Shown: positions 24,701 through 39,509 of the stretch, piece by piece
How positions within the stretch are numbered: position 1 is the first letter of the stretch
Layout: each line of letters begins with the position of its first letter
Assembly (NCBI RefSeq): GCF_020184175.1
Contig: NC_065532.1
Location: 15,376,001-15,440,000, forward strand
Direction of reading: 5' to 3'
Source: Aphis gossypii
Lineage: Eukaryota; Arthropoda; Insecta; Hemiptera; Aphididae
DNA: 64,000 bases
Position numbers and translations under genes: made by a program
The notes under the pieces: model-generated
Seen by the model: only the letters and a program-made list of their open reading frames with translations
Database searches by the model: none
What the model was told of the DNA's origin: nothing

Positions 24701-27700
24701 TTATTGAAAAGGTAAATTTTAAAAACTTATATTTATTTCATCTTTTTAATCCTAATATTAGCTTAGTTTATTATTATTTATACATTTTTAACCTCATATT
24801 CAATTTTAATTCTTTTTCTATTTTTTTTTTATGTAAAGGTAAATTTTCTTTCAAATTACAATTTATTAACATATTTATTTTAAATTAAAATTGGTTGGAG
24901 GGTAATAGAATAAAACCATAAATTAGTTAAATATTTTTGAAATTATATAAATAAGATAAGTATTTACTAAAATTTTGCATTTTAAAATATTTTTGAAGTA
25001 AAATAGATATTATTAAAAAATTATATAAAACTGCTCAAAACAGACTGTAATTTTACAAGTTTGTCATTGTAAATAAATTAAGGATATTCCAATATGCTAT
25101 AACTCAATCATCTAAAAACCATGGAAGTTAATTCAATCACTGAATTTCATAAAAATATATTTTTTTTTAAGAAATTAATTGCAAGTAAATCCTTTCAAGA
25201 TGTATCAAATATAGTTAGAACTATGTATAAATATTATATATTTTTAATTGATATTTCATCAAAATTTCAAGTTATATCATTGAGGATGTAGAGGCATAAT
25301 AGTCTAGTGTTTACTATGTTATAAAACTTAACTTTGTAGCTGATTATGGTTACTTAAAAATTAAAATAGTTTCATTTGTTAAAAATGTATCTTTTTTTTA
25401 GGCACGTAAATTACAAGAGGCTGGTGCTGTAGGTGGTATTGTAATAGATAATGCTACTGATTCATCTGTGATAACATCTCGAGCATTTTCTATGTCAGAT
25501 GATGGGGTAGATGATGTAAGTATACCACTGGTATTTTTATTTGCCTCAGAAGCTCGACCATTACTGGATATGCTCAATATCAATCCAGATCTTCTAGTTA
25601 CAATCAGCGAACTTCCCAAAGGTATATATATTGTTTAATATTTCTATTTTATTTGTTACTATTTAAACATACATATTTTAGAAACTGAAGCAGAGATAGA
25701 TTCTGTTGAAGATACTGGAACTATGATCAATAACTCAATAGATAAACTAAAGAAAATTATAGGAGATATAATGACTTCCAATGATCCTACACAGGTACAA
25801 CTAAACTTCATGATATTAGCATTTGTATTAGAGTTTTTATTTTCTATTACTATACTCTTGTGTAGGCACAGGATAGGTCGTTGATTTATTTTAGATTTAA
25901 ACTTTATTAAAATTCCAATTTGAATGTGATATTTTTATAAAAATTTTCAATTTATTTATTATTGTTTTAATTTATAATACAATTTTATAAAAGTATTAAA
26001 TGTTAGGTTAGGTATTGTTATAAAAATTAATTTGGGAACATGTCAAAGCATATCAATCATACTACTTATTAATTAATAATTATTTAAAATACATTAAAAA
26101 AAAATTGAATATTATTTTCTGTTTTAATTGAATATATGATGCATATGTTGCATTAAACTAAATACAATATCTTTGATAATAAAGACTTATTTTTATATTA
26201 TAATTATGTATTGGAGCTTTCTAATATACGAAGTAAACTCCAACAGGATTTATCCTGTACTCATTATTTACTCTAGTTTAATGGGTTTCAATATTTTTAT
26301 AATTGCGGATTACTATATAATTCACAAATTAGGTTTACAAAACATTTGGATTGAATTTTATTTTTATTGATCTTTTTTCCCTGATACAAGAACCTCAATG
26401 CCATTTATATCAAGAACTAGTGCTATCCACAGACTGGTAATTGAAAACTACTCCTCTAGTTTAATATTTAGTAATATTTCCCTTAACTGTGTAATATCCT
26501 AACTGTTTAAATACCGGGTCAATAATAACCTAACTTATGGTGATGGCTAGTGTATAATTTGATGTATTCACAATTAACGCTATTTTATTTTCCACATTAT
26601 TTTGAATGGTAAATTAGTTAATAATAATTGAAAAATATAAATTTTAAATTTAATCATAATACTCACACTTATTATTTGTGAAACCATTAATAATAATTGT
26701 AAAATAATAACATTTTAATAATGATAATAAATAAATACAATATTATTTTAGAAAATAAATAATTTATACAATTATACCCCAATTTGAACTAATATAATGT
26801 AGTCTATATTATATATGGCTTATGAGCTGTATTATGCTAGTGTGCACTGTGCATAGTATAATATTCTTTTATGATAGTTATATTTTTTTTAATCGAATAG
26901 GTTAATAATATATACTGTATCACCATTGACTTTTTTTTCTAATAATTCACACATAGACAGTAACAAAAACGTGACTTTACCATGCTTTCTTTACTATCAC
27001 CATAATAACACCTATTGCTTTTGGACCACTTTCCCTAATATTATGAAAGAATAAACATAATATTAATTTTCTTTTGACAAATATAGTATATGCATCGTAG
27101 ATAAATTCTTATTACTAAGTAAAACAGGGTTTGTTTTACTATTTGCTAGGGTTACAATATAATATATATATTTTCAGTAAATAATGATAAACGTATTGAA
27201 AATCAATGTTAATTAGGCTTTTGCTAAAAACATTTTGTACAACCAAGATTTAGTAAATCATGACAGTAAAAACCTATTTATCCTTAACATAAAACTAATA
27301 TGATTTTTAACTAAAAATGAAAAACCAAGTTAATTTACTAAATTAGATTAAACATTAATTGTTCATTTATATTTATATTGTTTTAAAATTATAATAATAC
27401 ATTATTAAAATAAATTACTGATAGATATTTAAATTATTAATAAAATTTTAAAGCCATTTTTCTGGCTTGCTTCCTACATTTATAACTTTTACAAAAATTT
27501 TTTTTTAAATACAATTTAATTGATCTTTACAACTATCACTATTTTATTACAATATGTGTTGTGTGTAAAATATTAAACAGTTTGTTGTTACATACATAAT
27601 ATTGAATACCTTCTGATTCACTTTTTACTGGATAAATTAGTTTTTCTTCATTACCAATTAAAAAATATCTAATCATTATTTTGTAAAAAATTGTGTATTG

Positions 27701-30575
27701 GATAGATTTCTTGAAAGGTTAGGTTTAGGTTTTTGTTTACTTCAATTCATGTTATTATTGTAAATTTCATGTATTAAATAAAAAGTATTACTACATTTTT
27801 TTTTCTATTAGATTTAATGTCTCATAATATCTCCATTGTTAACCATATTAAATAATCAAAAAAACATTTGATTAAAAAATTACAATAATAATATATAAAC
27901 TTATAACAAATCAATATAATATTACGCTGATAGACATAATGAAATGGGCGTAACCATTTAGACGTGAGGGAAATTGAATGCAAAAAAAATTAATATATAT
28001 TTTTAAATATATGTAGTTAATTTAAAAAATATAAATTTATTATAAACGCCTAACATATAAGTCGTATTAAAATATATAAAACAAATATTAATAATAATTT
28101 AATATTAATTCAAATTAAGCGAAATATTTTGGGTGATTTTACCATAAGATAGTAAAAATTGTGTATATATTTAATAAGTATAAATAACTAAATAATTTTA
28201 TTGATTAATTTATAATTTTTTTTTTTTTTGACTTCTAATATTGTTATGTCCATTTTTTCTTTATCGATTATTATATTCTTGACTCAAAATACATATAGTA
28301 ACACTTATCAATACATCTGACACATATATTCCAAATAAATAAACATTATTGTGTCTGAGCAATAATACAACTTAAAAATCATTATTCAGTTTTTATAACT
28401 ATTTTTTACTAAAGTGATTTGTAAATCCCAGGTTGTAAAATATATAAATTAAAATTATTATATTTATTAGTAAATTTAGCTGTACCTACTGATCAAACTT
28501 TATCGATAACACATATTTGAACAGCAGTCCCAATGGGATTATTATTAAAACATTAAAAATTTAGAAAGTTTTTGCAGGTCATCAAAATTCAATATATGTA
28601 TTTAACTAAAACAATACAGACAAAATCAAGAAATTAAATAAAAACTTATGAAAAAAATTCATTTAGCCAACCATAAATATGTTTCTTGTCTGTGGTTCAT
28701 ATTATAATATTTGAACAGGAACCACCCTTTAGGTGACTGTTATAGTTGAAGGAGATATAGAACTGTTACCTACACAAGTTACAATTCTTCAATTTAATTA
28801 TTTATTTATTTCATGCATTCTAGAAAAAGTTTATACTTGATTGAATGCTTAAAGTTTTAATAACTATCTAAAAATATGTTAGACAGTATGTTATTAGAAC
28901 ATATTTATTATCATTGATTTGAACATAGTAAAAATGTGAAAGTTAACATCGTGAATTTGAATTTAAAGCTGAAAGTCCTGTTCACTCAATAATAATTATG
29001 GTACCATTATAAGCATGCGCAAAGAACATTCAGGGTGTGCCCTGTGATATTTTAAGGACTGAAATACCTAATATCTCAATCAAATTTTCCATAAATTAAT
29101 TGCAATAAAATTACTTTTATTATCAAAATCAATTTTAGATTATATTTTTAAAGTGAGTTTGAAAAATTATGTTAACTGTATACAGTTTAACACAGGCATG
29201 TCAAACCATTTTCAACATGCTGATCATATTCGAAATTTGTGTTATTACTGGGGGTTGTATAATGTATATACCGATTCATTTAGATAAAATATATAATAAA
29301 TATATTATATCATTTAACAACTCTAATCGCTAATATATTTTTGTCATTCAAAACTACAGATTCATATTTCTAGTTTGCTAAAAATAATTTATTAAATTTT
29401 AATATTATTAAAATGTCTTAAAATTGATTCTGAATGTTGTGATACTAATTGTTTAAAGTAACCCAATCTCAAATTTCATGCTAATTTATTTTTATTAAAA
29501 TATATTCTAAAATCTAATAAATTTTTTTTCATTAAAATTAAAAATTGTAAGATATTTTGTAATTATAATTTTTATTGTTGTTCATACCTATAGAAATTTC
29601 TAATTTTATAAAATGGTCAGTTGTGCCAGTGAGCCAGATTCAGTCAGCTGGTTGGGCGCACTTGATGTAACTTAAACGTGTAGTGACTTGTATGAGTTAA
29701 TTATAATTTTGTACTGAGAAACCGATTGTTCAATGTTTTATTTATGATTATCTATTATTGATTTTATTATATCATTTATTTTTCCTTTTTAATTGTATTC
29801 TAACTTTAATGTTAACCTGCTATGACTATTCTCTTGGAAATTACGTGCAATAGAATACTTGTATGTTTCTATTAAATGTATATTAAAAGCCCATAAAGTT
29901 TAAATAAAAAAGTCTAATAATTTTTATATAAAGAGCCGATAATAATATTTGGGCACTACCCTTTAGGAGTTTGTGTATGCCCATTGTTACCATACATACT
30001 TGCTATTTTTAATTATTGCATTAAACATAGTATTTTAGAACTAATGAGAAAATAGATTTATTTTATTATGGTAAAATATGAGCTAAGCTCAGTTCACATC
30101 ATTGTATACAATACAGTATACACTAAAAATGTACTAGAAAGCATCTACAATTTTGCAGTAAAGATAAATAAATAATGATGATTTTCAAGTATCTGTAGGT
30201 AAATTTTGATTTCATTGAGTTGATTTATTATTGTCAAAACCAACAAATATTCAATTTAACATTTATAAGTATTGTCAAAAATTCTGTATTCTGATTAGCT
30301 AAAAATATTTGGTATTTTATATACTATAATATACCTATTTTAACATTTCCCCTTGCTATCTGTTTTGTGTGGTGTAGGATCAGGTGTCTGACCTACTAAA
30401 ATGGAGAGGATATAGTTCGATTGACAAGCAAACATTTTTGAAATTACTCATGGAGGCCAGAAAAGGAATTATTAACAAAAACGATGATATCATTAAAGTG
30501 GATGAACTGCCGCCATCTAAACAGAAAATTTCTGAAAATGATACTCGTAGGAAAGTTGATCCAGATGAAAACTGA
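21706..30575 (+). CDS. EDEM3: EDEM3, ER degradation-enhancing alpha-mannosidase-like protein 3
   Basis: Coding exons are 21706-22109, 22352-22505, 22585-22713, 22794-22997, 23077-23307, 23377-23564, 23713-23878, 23948-24106, 24164-24262, 24327-24518, 24592-24711, 25402-25621, 25682-25794 and 30378-30575. All are in phase, giving about 858 residues (human 932). A signal peptide occupies residues 1-16 (LGLISLVAFATA). A glycoside hydrolase 47 domain follows with GAGIDSYYEY (E277), RPEFLES (385-389) and the calcium-binding TTEGH (470-474). A protease-associated domain lies at about 640-755 (KARKLQEAGAVGGIVIDN). The family trims mannose from misfolded glycoproteins in the ER lumen to route them to degradation. 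The last exon is separated by 4.6 kb, has a good acceptor and frame, but ends in PDEN rather than a KDEL-type retrieval signal; I am less sure of it than of the rest. Confidence 0.93.
25795..30377 (+). other. Long last intron of EDEM3
   Basis: This is 4.6 kb of AT-rich sequence between the exon ending with PTQ and the last exon. No further coding exon was found. A probable decayed hAT element lies near 29193-29983; the remainder shows nothing recognisable. Confidence 0.6.
29193..29983. mobile_element. Possible hAT relic
   Basis: The left edge reads CAGGCATGTCAAACCATT, a typical hAT terminal repeat. A degraded counterpart, GTTTGTGTATGCCC, lies near 29970-29983. No target duplication could be matched and no transposase frame is present. 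The right boundary is uncertain. Confidence 0.35.
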
Positions 30576-30769
30576 CCCCAAATGTAATAATTGATTTTTA
30601 AAGAACTAAGGTAAAAAGAATTCTACCAAATTTCAAATTAATAACAACTGTACCTATCTATATGTTATTTGATTGTAAATTATTTCTTGTTATTTATTAT
30701 GTAAAATTTATGCACATTGTAAAATGTGTTATAAATCAAAATTATATAATGAAAAAAAAATGCAATATC

Positions 30770-30775
30770 AATAAA
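30770..30775 (+). terminator. Polyadenylation signal of EDEM3
   Basis: AATAAA lies 195 bp after the EDEM3 stop codon, with no other gene between. Confidence 0.55.
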
Positions 30776-33700
30776 AATTGTTATTCATACCAAACATAAT
30801 ATAACTTATGAAAAACTGTGCTGGACGTATGGTATGTATTTTTTTTTTAAGAAAAATCAATTCAGTTTTATAAATGTATGTAAGTATTTATTAATTTAAC
30901 TAAAAAAGACATTTAAAAATAACAAAAAAATATATATATATACTTATATTTGGTTATTTGTTTTTGAGCTTTTTGTGGTTTCTTGTACTTTAAGAATTTT
31001 ACTTAAAGTACCTATTTATTATAATATTTTATTTATTTATTACTATACATAGTCACAACTTACAGCTTAATAAGAGGATAATTAATTTTGAAACAGAATA
31101 TTATTGAAAATGAAAAATCTGTCAGGATGGAAAATGAAATTTTTAAGAAACCTCTATTAAAACTTGAAAGTATAAGTTAATATTGGCTGAATTACTTACC
31201 GAGACAAAATAAATTCATCGTTTTGATGATAAATACAAATCATTTGGTAATTGTATATGAATATAAAGTAAAGATTTTTTTTTTAAACAATCATCAAAAA
31301 TATGTTAACTTCCAAAAAGAAAAAATGTATATATTTTTCATAGATAATAAATTGTATTGTAATTATTAATCAGAGATAAATTTCTCTTAAAGTCCATCCC
31401 ACAGTTGGACAGGCAACATGTGTATATGGTAAACATTGGTCATTGGCAATATATGAATAAATAAATAGTGTATGTATACAAGTATTGTATCATGTATAAA
31501 ATCTAAATAGTTGTGATCCTTTGAGATTTGACTTGAGTCAAGTTTACTGATAATCTACCAGTACAAACCAATGGCCAATACTGACCACGTACACCAGGTA
31601 TGAAGTTGACTTGAAGTAAGATGTTAGAAATAATATCAACACCATTGCCTACCTTTAAACTTTCCCTTGGTTTATTGGCAATATATATTAAAATTTAAAG
31701 TCTTTAAAGTACAGTAAATAAAGGTATTAAGTAAAAGAAATTAGAAAATTATGTTTATTTAAAATGATAAGTAAATAACAATTAACATTCTATTTAGTAT
31801 AATTTGTATATACAATTTTTTTTTTATAAATTTGGTATGAAACCACAAGTTTCAACAATAACGAAATGTAAAATATATAAAATTTAATAACAAATAGAAT
31901 CTATACATCAGAGCAATAAGGTAAGTACCTATTATAATTTATTTTTTGACGAATGACCTAATAATTATAATTATATCATTATGGTTATTGTTAGCAAATT
32001 TATAAATTAAAGACAAACGGTAAATTTAACCAATTTTTAACAAAAGTTGACTTTGTTTTTTTAGTGTGCCTACCTAACTTTAAAACAAATAACCGTATAT
32101 ACTTCAATTTTTAAAGTTATTTTTCTATAAATATCAATATTAAATTATTTGCTGATTTTCCGCCAAAAAAAATTAATTCAAAGCTCCTCAAAAGTTGTTA
32201 ATTTTCCAATTAAAAAATATCGAAAATGTTTAGTCACAATATTTTTTTATATGTGATTGTTTATAGATAAAATGTTGATAAAAATTGTGAGAAATAACAA
32301 ATTTACATAACAACGTTTATTTTTATTTCTAAATTTAATAATAACTATTATTATACCTAGGTAGAAGTTTTTCAACCAAAATATAACAAAAAATTCTACA
32401 AGAAAGTGAAATTAATTTTTTGAGAGCATTAGGTAAGTTAAAATTTTTACATTTCGTTTTTCTATTCACCCATTAAAACAATAGATACTTCAATACTTGA
32501 AATTTCATCAAATGTTTATATTATTATTATTATTATTTTCATTACATAATAAAATTTTTAATTTTGAGCTGTTTATATGCATGAAAAATTTTCAACTGTT
32601 TTCAATTAGTGTTAATAAAAAATTATACGCTGAGTAGAAATGATTGAAAATTTAATACAAGAACTGAAATTTAACACATTTTGTGATCTTTATCCACAAA
32701 TTTAATATACCCATAATAGTAACTCACTCGACACGTAAGTATAGCAGAGTGGTAGGTAGGTATTTACTTGCCTATATTTTTTAATGTGGTAAGCATTACT
32801 TTCATGAGCAATTAAGGTTAACATTTTAACGTAATAATATTTATTTGTACATATAATTTTATAGTTTAATTTGTAATCTAATGAGTAATGACTAATTGGG
32901 ATTTGAAACTTTTTATCACAGAATAGAATAATGCTTTTACCACTACTTCCTTAGTCTTACATAGTAATCGTATACGTTATTATTTTATTGATATGGACAT
33001 TTTATAAGTGAAAATGTGATAAATTATCTAATACTTATGCAAGTACCGGCAGTACCACGAGTGACACGAGTCCACGAAATGATTTACATATAATGTCACT
33101 TATAAGTTAAATACCTAGTTAAAATTTACCAACATAAGTAAAAAAGATATAATATAGTAATACATAAAATCTACTGAGTTTGATAATTTATAATAATTCA
33201 GGAATAAGTAAGTTGTATGTGACAATGGCACTGAATGCATACTTAAAAATTATTTAAAATTAGTGGTGGGTAGATACTGGGTTTATATAATTTTGAAAAA
33301 CTTATATTTAGAACTAGGTACCTACTTAACATGAACATAATAATAAATTGATCATTAATGGCCAAATGGAAATAATAATTATGAGGGTATCTAGGTACAG
33401 ATGAATGGTTAAAATATGTATTTGCACTACCTATTAAGAAATAGTTCGGCGCCACTGGTATATAATTAAATATTATGTAAATTTTAATTTTAATTAAACA
33501 ATATATATTTATTAATTAGATAATAATAAAATAGGCGAATAGAGAAATAAAGTAACACAATTTATTAAAACATCAAGATTTAATCAAATCATAAAATACA
33601 AAAATTTATATAATAGTACATGATAAAAGTATACATTTGTATTTAATAAATTCAAATAAAGCATCTTGGAATTTTCGATAATATATTGTCACGAGGCCAT

Positions 33701-33935
33701 ATATAATCAAGAAAATCATCAAATGACAAAGTATAATTTATAAAATTGACCCAAAAATCAGGGTATCTATCTAATATATTGCGTAGTTTAACCAGTGAAT
33801 AAAATGACCGATGAAAGCATTCCTAAGCTAGTATGCCATGTAAAATATATTTGTGGATTATAATATTGTATACACTTTATGATAGATAAGAATATAATTC
33901 ATTTTTACATTCAAATAATACATGAAACAATTGTT
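30776..33935. other. Convergent intergenic region between EDEM3 and Ctr1
   Basis: This is 3.2 kb of AT-rich DNA holding the 3' ends of both genes. I see no coding exon, RNA gene or well-defined mobile element. An open frame at minus 33243-33455 has no recognisable content. Confidence 0.5.
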
Positions 33936-36900
33936 TCAGTGACAATGTTCTGTGACATCAACAACAACTGATTTTTTCCATCCAAATAAGAAGTAACCCA
34001 AAGTTGCACCAAATAAAACAGCTAAGCATAACCAAACATTGTACGTCATAAAAATTAACATCAATAAATAACTGATAGATATTTGAAGTATGTGCAGGAA
34101 TGTTTGAAGTAAATGTGTTATACTGAACATTGTGGGTCTGTAAAACAAAAAATATATAATCAATGAATAACTTCAGTATATTACTTTATTAAGTGATGAC
34201 ATAATATTTAAAAACATTAAAATTCAAAATATTCTAAGTTCTACACTAGCATGCAGGTTAAAAACGAAAACTAAATACTTCATAATTTATTTCTATTGCA
34301 AATGAAATTAAATAACTAAGTAACAGCTATGTAAGATAAGATACTAATGACATAAATTCCATTATATTAATATTGTTGAATTTATTCAAATATTAAAGTT
34401 TTGGAATTTTTAAGTACACTCAAGGATTGTATTTTCAATTATTTGTAATTTATTTATTTTTCGGTTAATTTTTACATACAAATATTATTATATATTGATA
34501 CTTAAATATTAATTACTAAAATTATTAAATCATTGTCTACCATATTATATTTCAAGCCTATTTTGCATTGATGATAATAATTAATAACTGATTTAAGAAA
34601 TAATTTAAAAACAATAACTCTCTTAAGGGGATTGCAAACGTCCGTTATTTCAATGAAAATATAACTGTACGTTTGCAATCCCCTTAATAATTGAATATTA
34701 ATGAACAACAGTAAAAACATTAATATGTCAAAAATAAATTGCATTATTACAATAACAAAATCGTTCCATGGATTAAAATTAAATCAAAACATTTTTAAAT
34801 TTTTAAATAAACGGTGTAAATTCTTTATTTTAATAAAATAAAATAAACATCTTGAACATTTACCTAATAATAAATACAATTATATTTTGATATATGTAAA
34901 GTATTTTTAAATATTTTTCTATAACACAAAAAGCAGGCATGCAATTTATTTATTAATTATCAAATCCAACTTTACTATAAAATAAACAGTTAATATTTGA
35001 AAAACAATTTAATTATACAAAAAACTACTAATAGTTTGAAAATAAAAAAATTTTTACATGCAGTTAAAAGATTAATTCAGTCTCGTTACACTTACAGGGG
35101 TTGTTTAAAAAGCACCTTCCCAACCATTCTGAAATAAAATTAGTATTTAAATAATTTATTTTTGGCTACAAATAATGTCAGACAGAATATTATAATATAT
35201 TATATAAAAAAAAAAAAATATATATATTTTATCAATGGAGACAATTATATAGAATTAAAATGTCTCGATAACTATATTAGAACAACTTCAATATTTTGTT
35301 TCAATTATCTAGTGTGTAAGAATGATTTTGAAATAAAAATAATTTTTTGATTGGTGTTTAGAATTTAAAAATATAAAAATATACAAGAATTATCAAATAA
35401 AAAGTAAATTCTTAGTCTTATATTTTTAGCACTAACATAACAAGTAACAACTTTATTGAATGATAAATTGTGTATAAAACTGCAAGGTAAAACAAATTAT
35501 TATCAAATATTGTGTATTGATATATAAATATATTTCAAATAAAATTAAAATTATTACTCATACAATCATACACATAATGAATAACATTTTGTATGTTGTA
35601 AAATTGTGATTGAATCATCTAAATCAACTTTATGATGCAAAATATTTCAAAATGTTTTTTTTAAACATAATTAAAACCTTCAAAATAAATAATCAATCTA
35701 ATTGTTTGGCTTTAATCATAAAAGAAAAATCCAAGTTTTTTTCAAAACGGGTTTTCGATTAATATTGACAATTCTAAATGTAAGTTATAAGTTGAAGTTA
35801 TCAAATTATAAAAGAACAATGTTCTTAGAATGCCATTAAAAAAAAAGTAATAAAGTAATAAACTTATAACCTGCAAATATTTTATTCAAGTTTTTTTGAA
35901 ATAAATTTTAAAGGTATTAGAAGTTTTCCTAAAAAATATATTTGGTAATTTTGTCAATACCACTTGTATTTTATGAGCAGAAAATTTCAGTTGTTAAAAT
36001 CAATAAATACAAATATTGATCATAGTTAAACAATGAACGCTTTAATGCCATTTTATAAATATCAACATTATATCAACATATGTCAAATATTTTTAAAACA
36101 ACACATAATTTATTATGTATTTAATCTGGAATTAAATTCTGCTCATATTATTATTAAAAGATAAAATAATATTTAATACAATTATTATTATTATTTTGAA
36201 ATTGGAAGTTGCAATTATCTTTAATTGTATATTTCTTCAATAAATGTTAGCAATCAAATTTGTATCATACAATTTGTTTTTGTTTAGCTCGTTAATGAAA
36301 TATTATATTATAGTATACTAGTGTAGGTTAAGTTATAAGCTATTATTTTAATGTAAGCATATTGTTATATCAACGTATTATATAACTTTAAATACCCTTA
36401 TACATAATGTACCTTTGATTTAGGGAACAAAAATGCATAATAGCCAATACTATAATTAATACATATCATAAGCGTGCGCACAGGGGTGCCGAGGGTGCCT
36501 GGGCACCCCCACTCTTCACCTAAAACAGCAAGGGTCTTAATCATTATTATTAAGTGTAAATTTTAAATTTTAAATCTTAAACAATTCAATTATCATTTAT
36601 CGAGATTGTGTATATATATATATGTTGTTGTGTAATATTTATTACAATGAATAAAATAAAAAAAAATAATTTTTAATGCATTATATATATTTGTTGTACT
36701 TATAATAACTTTCAAAATTATTGTGGGCTCTAATTTTTAGTGTGCACCCCTGGAACCAAAAGTCTGCGCATGCCTATGATACATAATACATACATTTATA
36801 TATATATATATATATTTAATGATTAATATTTTTTAGAAATATATGTTGTTCTAAAATATAATTCAAAAATAATAATTAATTTGATGTACAAAAACCAAGA

Positions 36901-38414
36901 AACAATTTTTCATTTATTTTATTTTAAAATTATGAAAATCAACACCATAAAGGTACAAATTGAAATAACTACCTTCACTAATAAATATTAATTAAAATTT
37001 TTCAATAATGGTTTTAGTTTGTTTTTGAAAGTTAAAATATGTTTTAGTTAAAATAAAATACTAAAAATATGATTGAAAATCATTAAAATTTATAAAACCA
37101 CATAATTTTATATGCTTATATTGTATAAATATTAATCAATATGTATATGTCACGATCAATTATGTTAAACGGAAAATAAAGTTATTGACCAAATACATAG
37201 TTAATAAACCAGATATAACATGATGACCAAATACATGGATAATTATTGTTAAAGACCAAATATGCACGTGAAACTCAAATTCTATAATTTTAAAAATGAT
37301 ATAAGTATTTACACAACTTTTCAGCCCCACAACAGGCACAATGTTGCAACCAGTCTTGCAATGGCAGTGATGGTAGTCTTGAGAGTTATTTATCATCACA
37401 TTTTTGTTCATATGGATATTTTTAATTCCTTCGTTAAAAGTTGTACAAACAGTTTGTATTTTAATAGCCATTTCAAATTGTTACATACAACAATACATTT
37501 ACAATTTTTAGTTAGGTATGATATTTTCAAATGTAACCTCCGCCAATGATGGGCTACCATCATATAATATGTAGGTATGCCTTATCGCCCTTACCTGTTT
37601 CTGACAAAGTTTTATTAGTTTACCCCATTAATACCCCAAGTGATTAAGTAACTACCTTATCATTGCTCATTGGAAATCTATCTTAAAAATTATAATTAAC
37701 TCTTCTAATTTTAAACAGTTATTAATGTCATTTATTAGAAAATAATAATAATTCCTACATTCATAGGTAAATAACGTTATTTTCAGATATATCATTATTT
37801 ACAGTAACATATACATCAAACACTTTAAAAAATCAACTATTTTAAATATAACTGATTTACAAAAACATTATAAGTATTTAGTAATAACCTAACTATTTAA
37901 AAATGTATACAAATAAAAATACTTACTGTGAAACAGGATCATTAGGTCCTTTTTCTAAAGGAATTTGTACTGATCTATACTGTATAGCGTTGTAAGATTT
38001 CCAAAACAAATATTCTCTAAAATATAAAAAGGTATAATGAGCTTTATACTAATTTAGATTGACAAGTAATATTTACCTGAAATATTTTAATCCCTCATAT
38101 AATGTTGCCATTAAAAAAATTCCAATCATTGAATATACTAAGCCACTGGTTGTAGAAAATGTCCACCAATCAAATAATACAGTTTCACTAGTACCAAAAT
38201 GGAATGACATCTAAAAAAAAATATCAGATAAATTGTCTAAAACGAAAGATTATTACTTAGATCATCTCATGTAACTTACAGACATCATATGATGCATCAT
38301 ATGTTGCCCACTGCTTGTTGGTACATCAGTATCGTTACAGCAGGAATCACCACTTTCAGTAGTATAATGATCATGACTTTCCATTGCATGATGATTGTGA
38401 TGTTCGTGACTCAT
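33936..38414 (-). CDS. Ctr1: High-affinity copper uptake protein (Ctr1/SLC31 family)
   Basis: Coding exons are 38280-38414, 38077-38210, 37927-38016 and 33936-34137, in phase, giving 186 residues. The N-terminus is His/Met-rich (MSHEHHNHHAMESHDH, GQHMMHHMM), as expected for the extracellular copper-binding tail. Three membrane segments follow: the first in exon 2 after VLFDWW, the second carrying the MxxxM motif (MLIFM), the third with GxxxG (GATLGYFLFG). The C-terminus ends HCH, the conserved copper-handing motif. Family members form trimers that import Cu(I) across the plasma membrane. A splice acceptor (TTTTAG) lies 9 bases upstream of the start codon, so a 5' leader exon exists far to the right. 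The 3.8-kb last intron contains two small mobile elements. Which Ctr1 paralog this is cannot be settled here. Confidence 0.94.
34623..34687. mobile_element. 65-bp TTAA-flanked palindromic element in Ctr1 intron 3
   Basis: Perfect 19-bp inverted repeats, TTAAGGGGATTGCAAACGT (34623-34641) and its complement (34669-34687), enclose 27 bp. The outermost TTAA on both sides is the target site used by piggyBac elements, so this may be a minimal piggyBac-type MITE with 15-bp ends. The alternative is a structured regulatory hairpin. Confidence 0.6.
36467..36778. mobile_element. hAT-like MITE in Ctr1 intron 3
   Basis: The ends are CATAAGCGTGCGCA and, on the other strand, CATAGGCATGCGCA: 14 bp with two mismatches. 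The flanks ATACATAT (36459-36466) and ATACATAA (36779-36786) look like an 8-bp target duplication with one change. The interior has GGGGTGC/GCACCCC pairs and no coding frame. Confidence 0.65.
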
Positions 38415-39509
38415 ATTGTACAACTAAAATTAAAAAAAATATACTAAATAAATTGTGTTACTTTATAATATGTAGCTATTGTGTATAGTAAAATATTAAA
38501 AAGCGTGAATGAGTGTTAACATGAGTTAATTGTTGTCTTATAAATAAAGCAAATATTAAAAATATTATTTGAGACTTGAATGCATACATATAAGTATTTA
38601 TTAACCAAATAAATAATTATCAGTCTTAATTGATTAGATAAAATAAAGTTTTGAATTATTTCAGAACTTGTAAAATATAATAAAATTAAAATAAACGGTT
38701 GGGTATTGTAATTTTAAAATACTATTATATTTGTTATAAATATACATTATTACATTTTTTATTATAAAATAAAAATATATAAATAATTATAAAAACTATT
38801 ACAGTTAAAATAATAATAATTAATACTAAAATAATTTTATGATTTATAACTATACTTGTGTTTTTATTTTTATCTGAATTGACTATATTCTAGGAATTGC
38901 ATAACAGGAAACCACACTTTACTATTAACCACAAACTTTAAATTTAATACTATTTCAATGAGTATAATTAATACACATTGATATATAAATAATGACGTGT
39001 TATTAGTGTCAATACTATTTTTTTTTTTTTTTACAATATTTTTATATATTAATGAAAAAGTTGACATTTTAAAGTAATACCTACAAATGATTATCAGTGA
39101 ATTTTTATAATTTTAATTCTTTACACTGAATTTTTGAAAAATTATCTTAGCAACTATTTGATCTCTTATATAAACACTCAACTATAAAATATGATTAGTA
39201 AAAAAAAAAAAACAGGCGTATTTAAAGTTAAGATAATAATTATAATGAAGTACAGTTTTAAATGCTCTCATAAAACCATGGTGAATTATTTAATATTTTA
39301 AAATAAAACATAGGTTCAATATATGTGTTTTATATTTTCCAAAAATTATTCTACTTTCAAAAGTAAAATTAAAACTATAGTCTATAACATAATGAAAATC
39401 AAAAATTATACTTTATTACATATCAGAGTATTATTATAAGTAATTAAAATTATAAAAAACATAATTTATGTCTATATATATTATAAATTACCCCTAATTA
39501 ATTTAAATA

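Noticed and set aside
31380..31690. Repeated TTGGCAATATAT and CCAATGGCC motifs
   Set aside because: The similarity is short and irregular and does not define an element.
37160..37549. Overlapping frames of about 100 codons on both strands
   Set aside because: No domain or splice signals; they lie in the last Ctr1 intron and contradict each other in strand.
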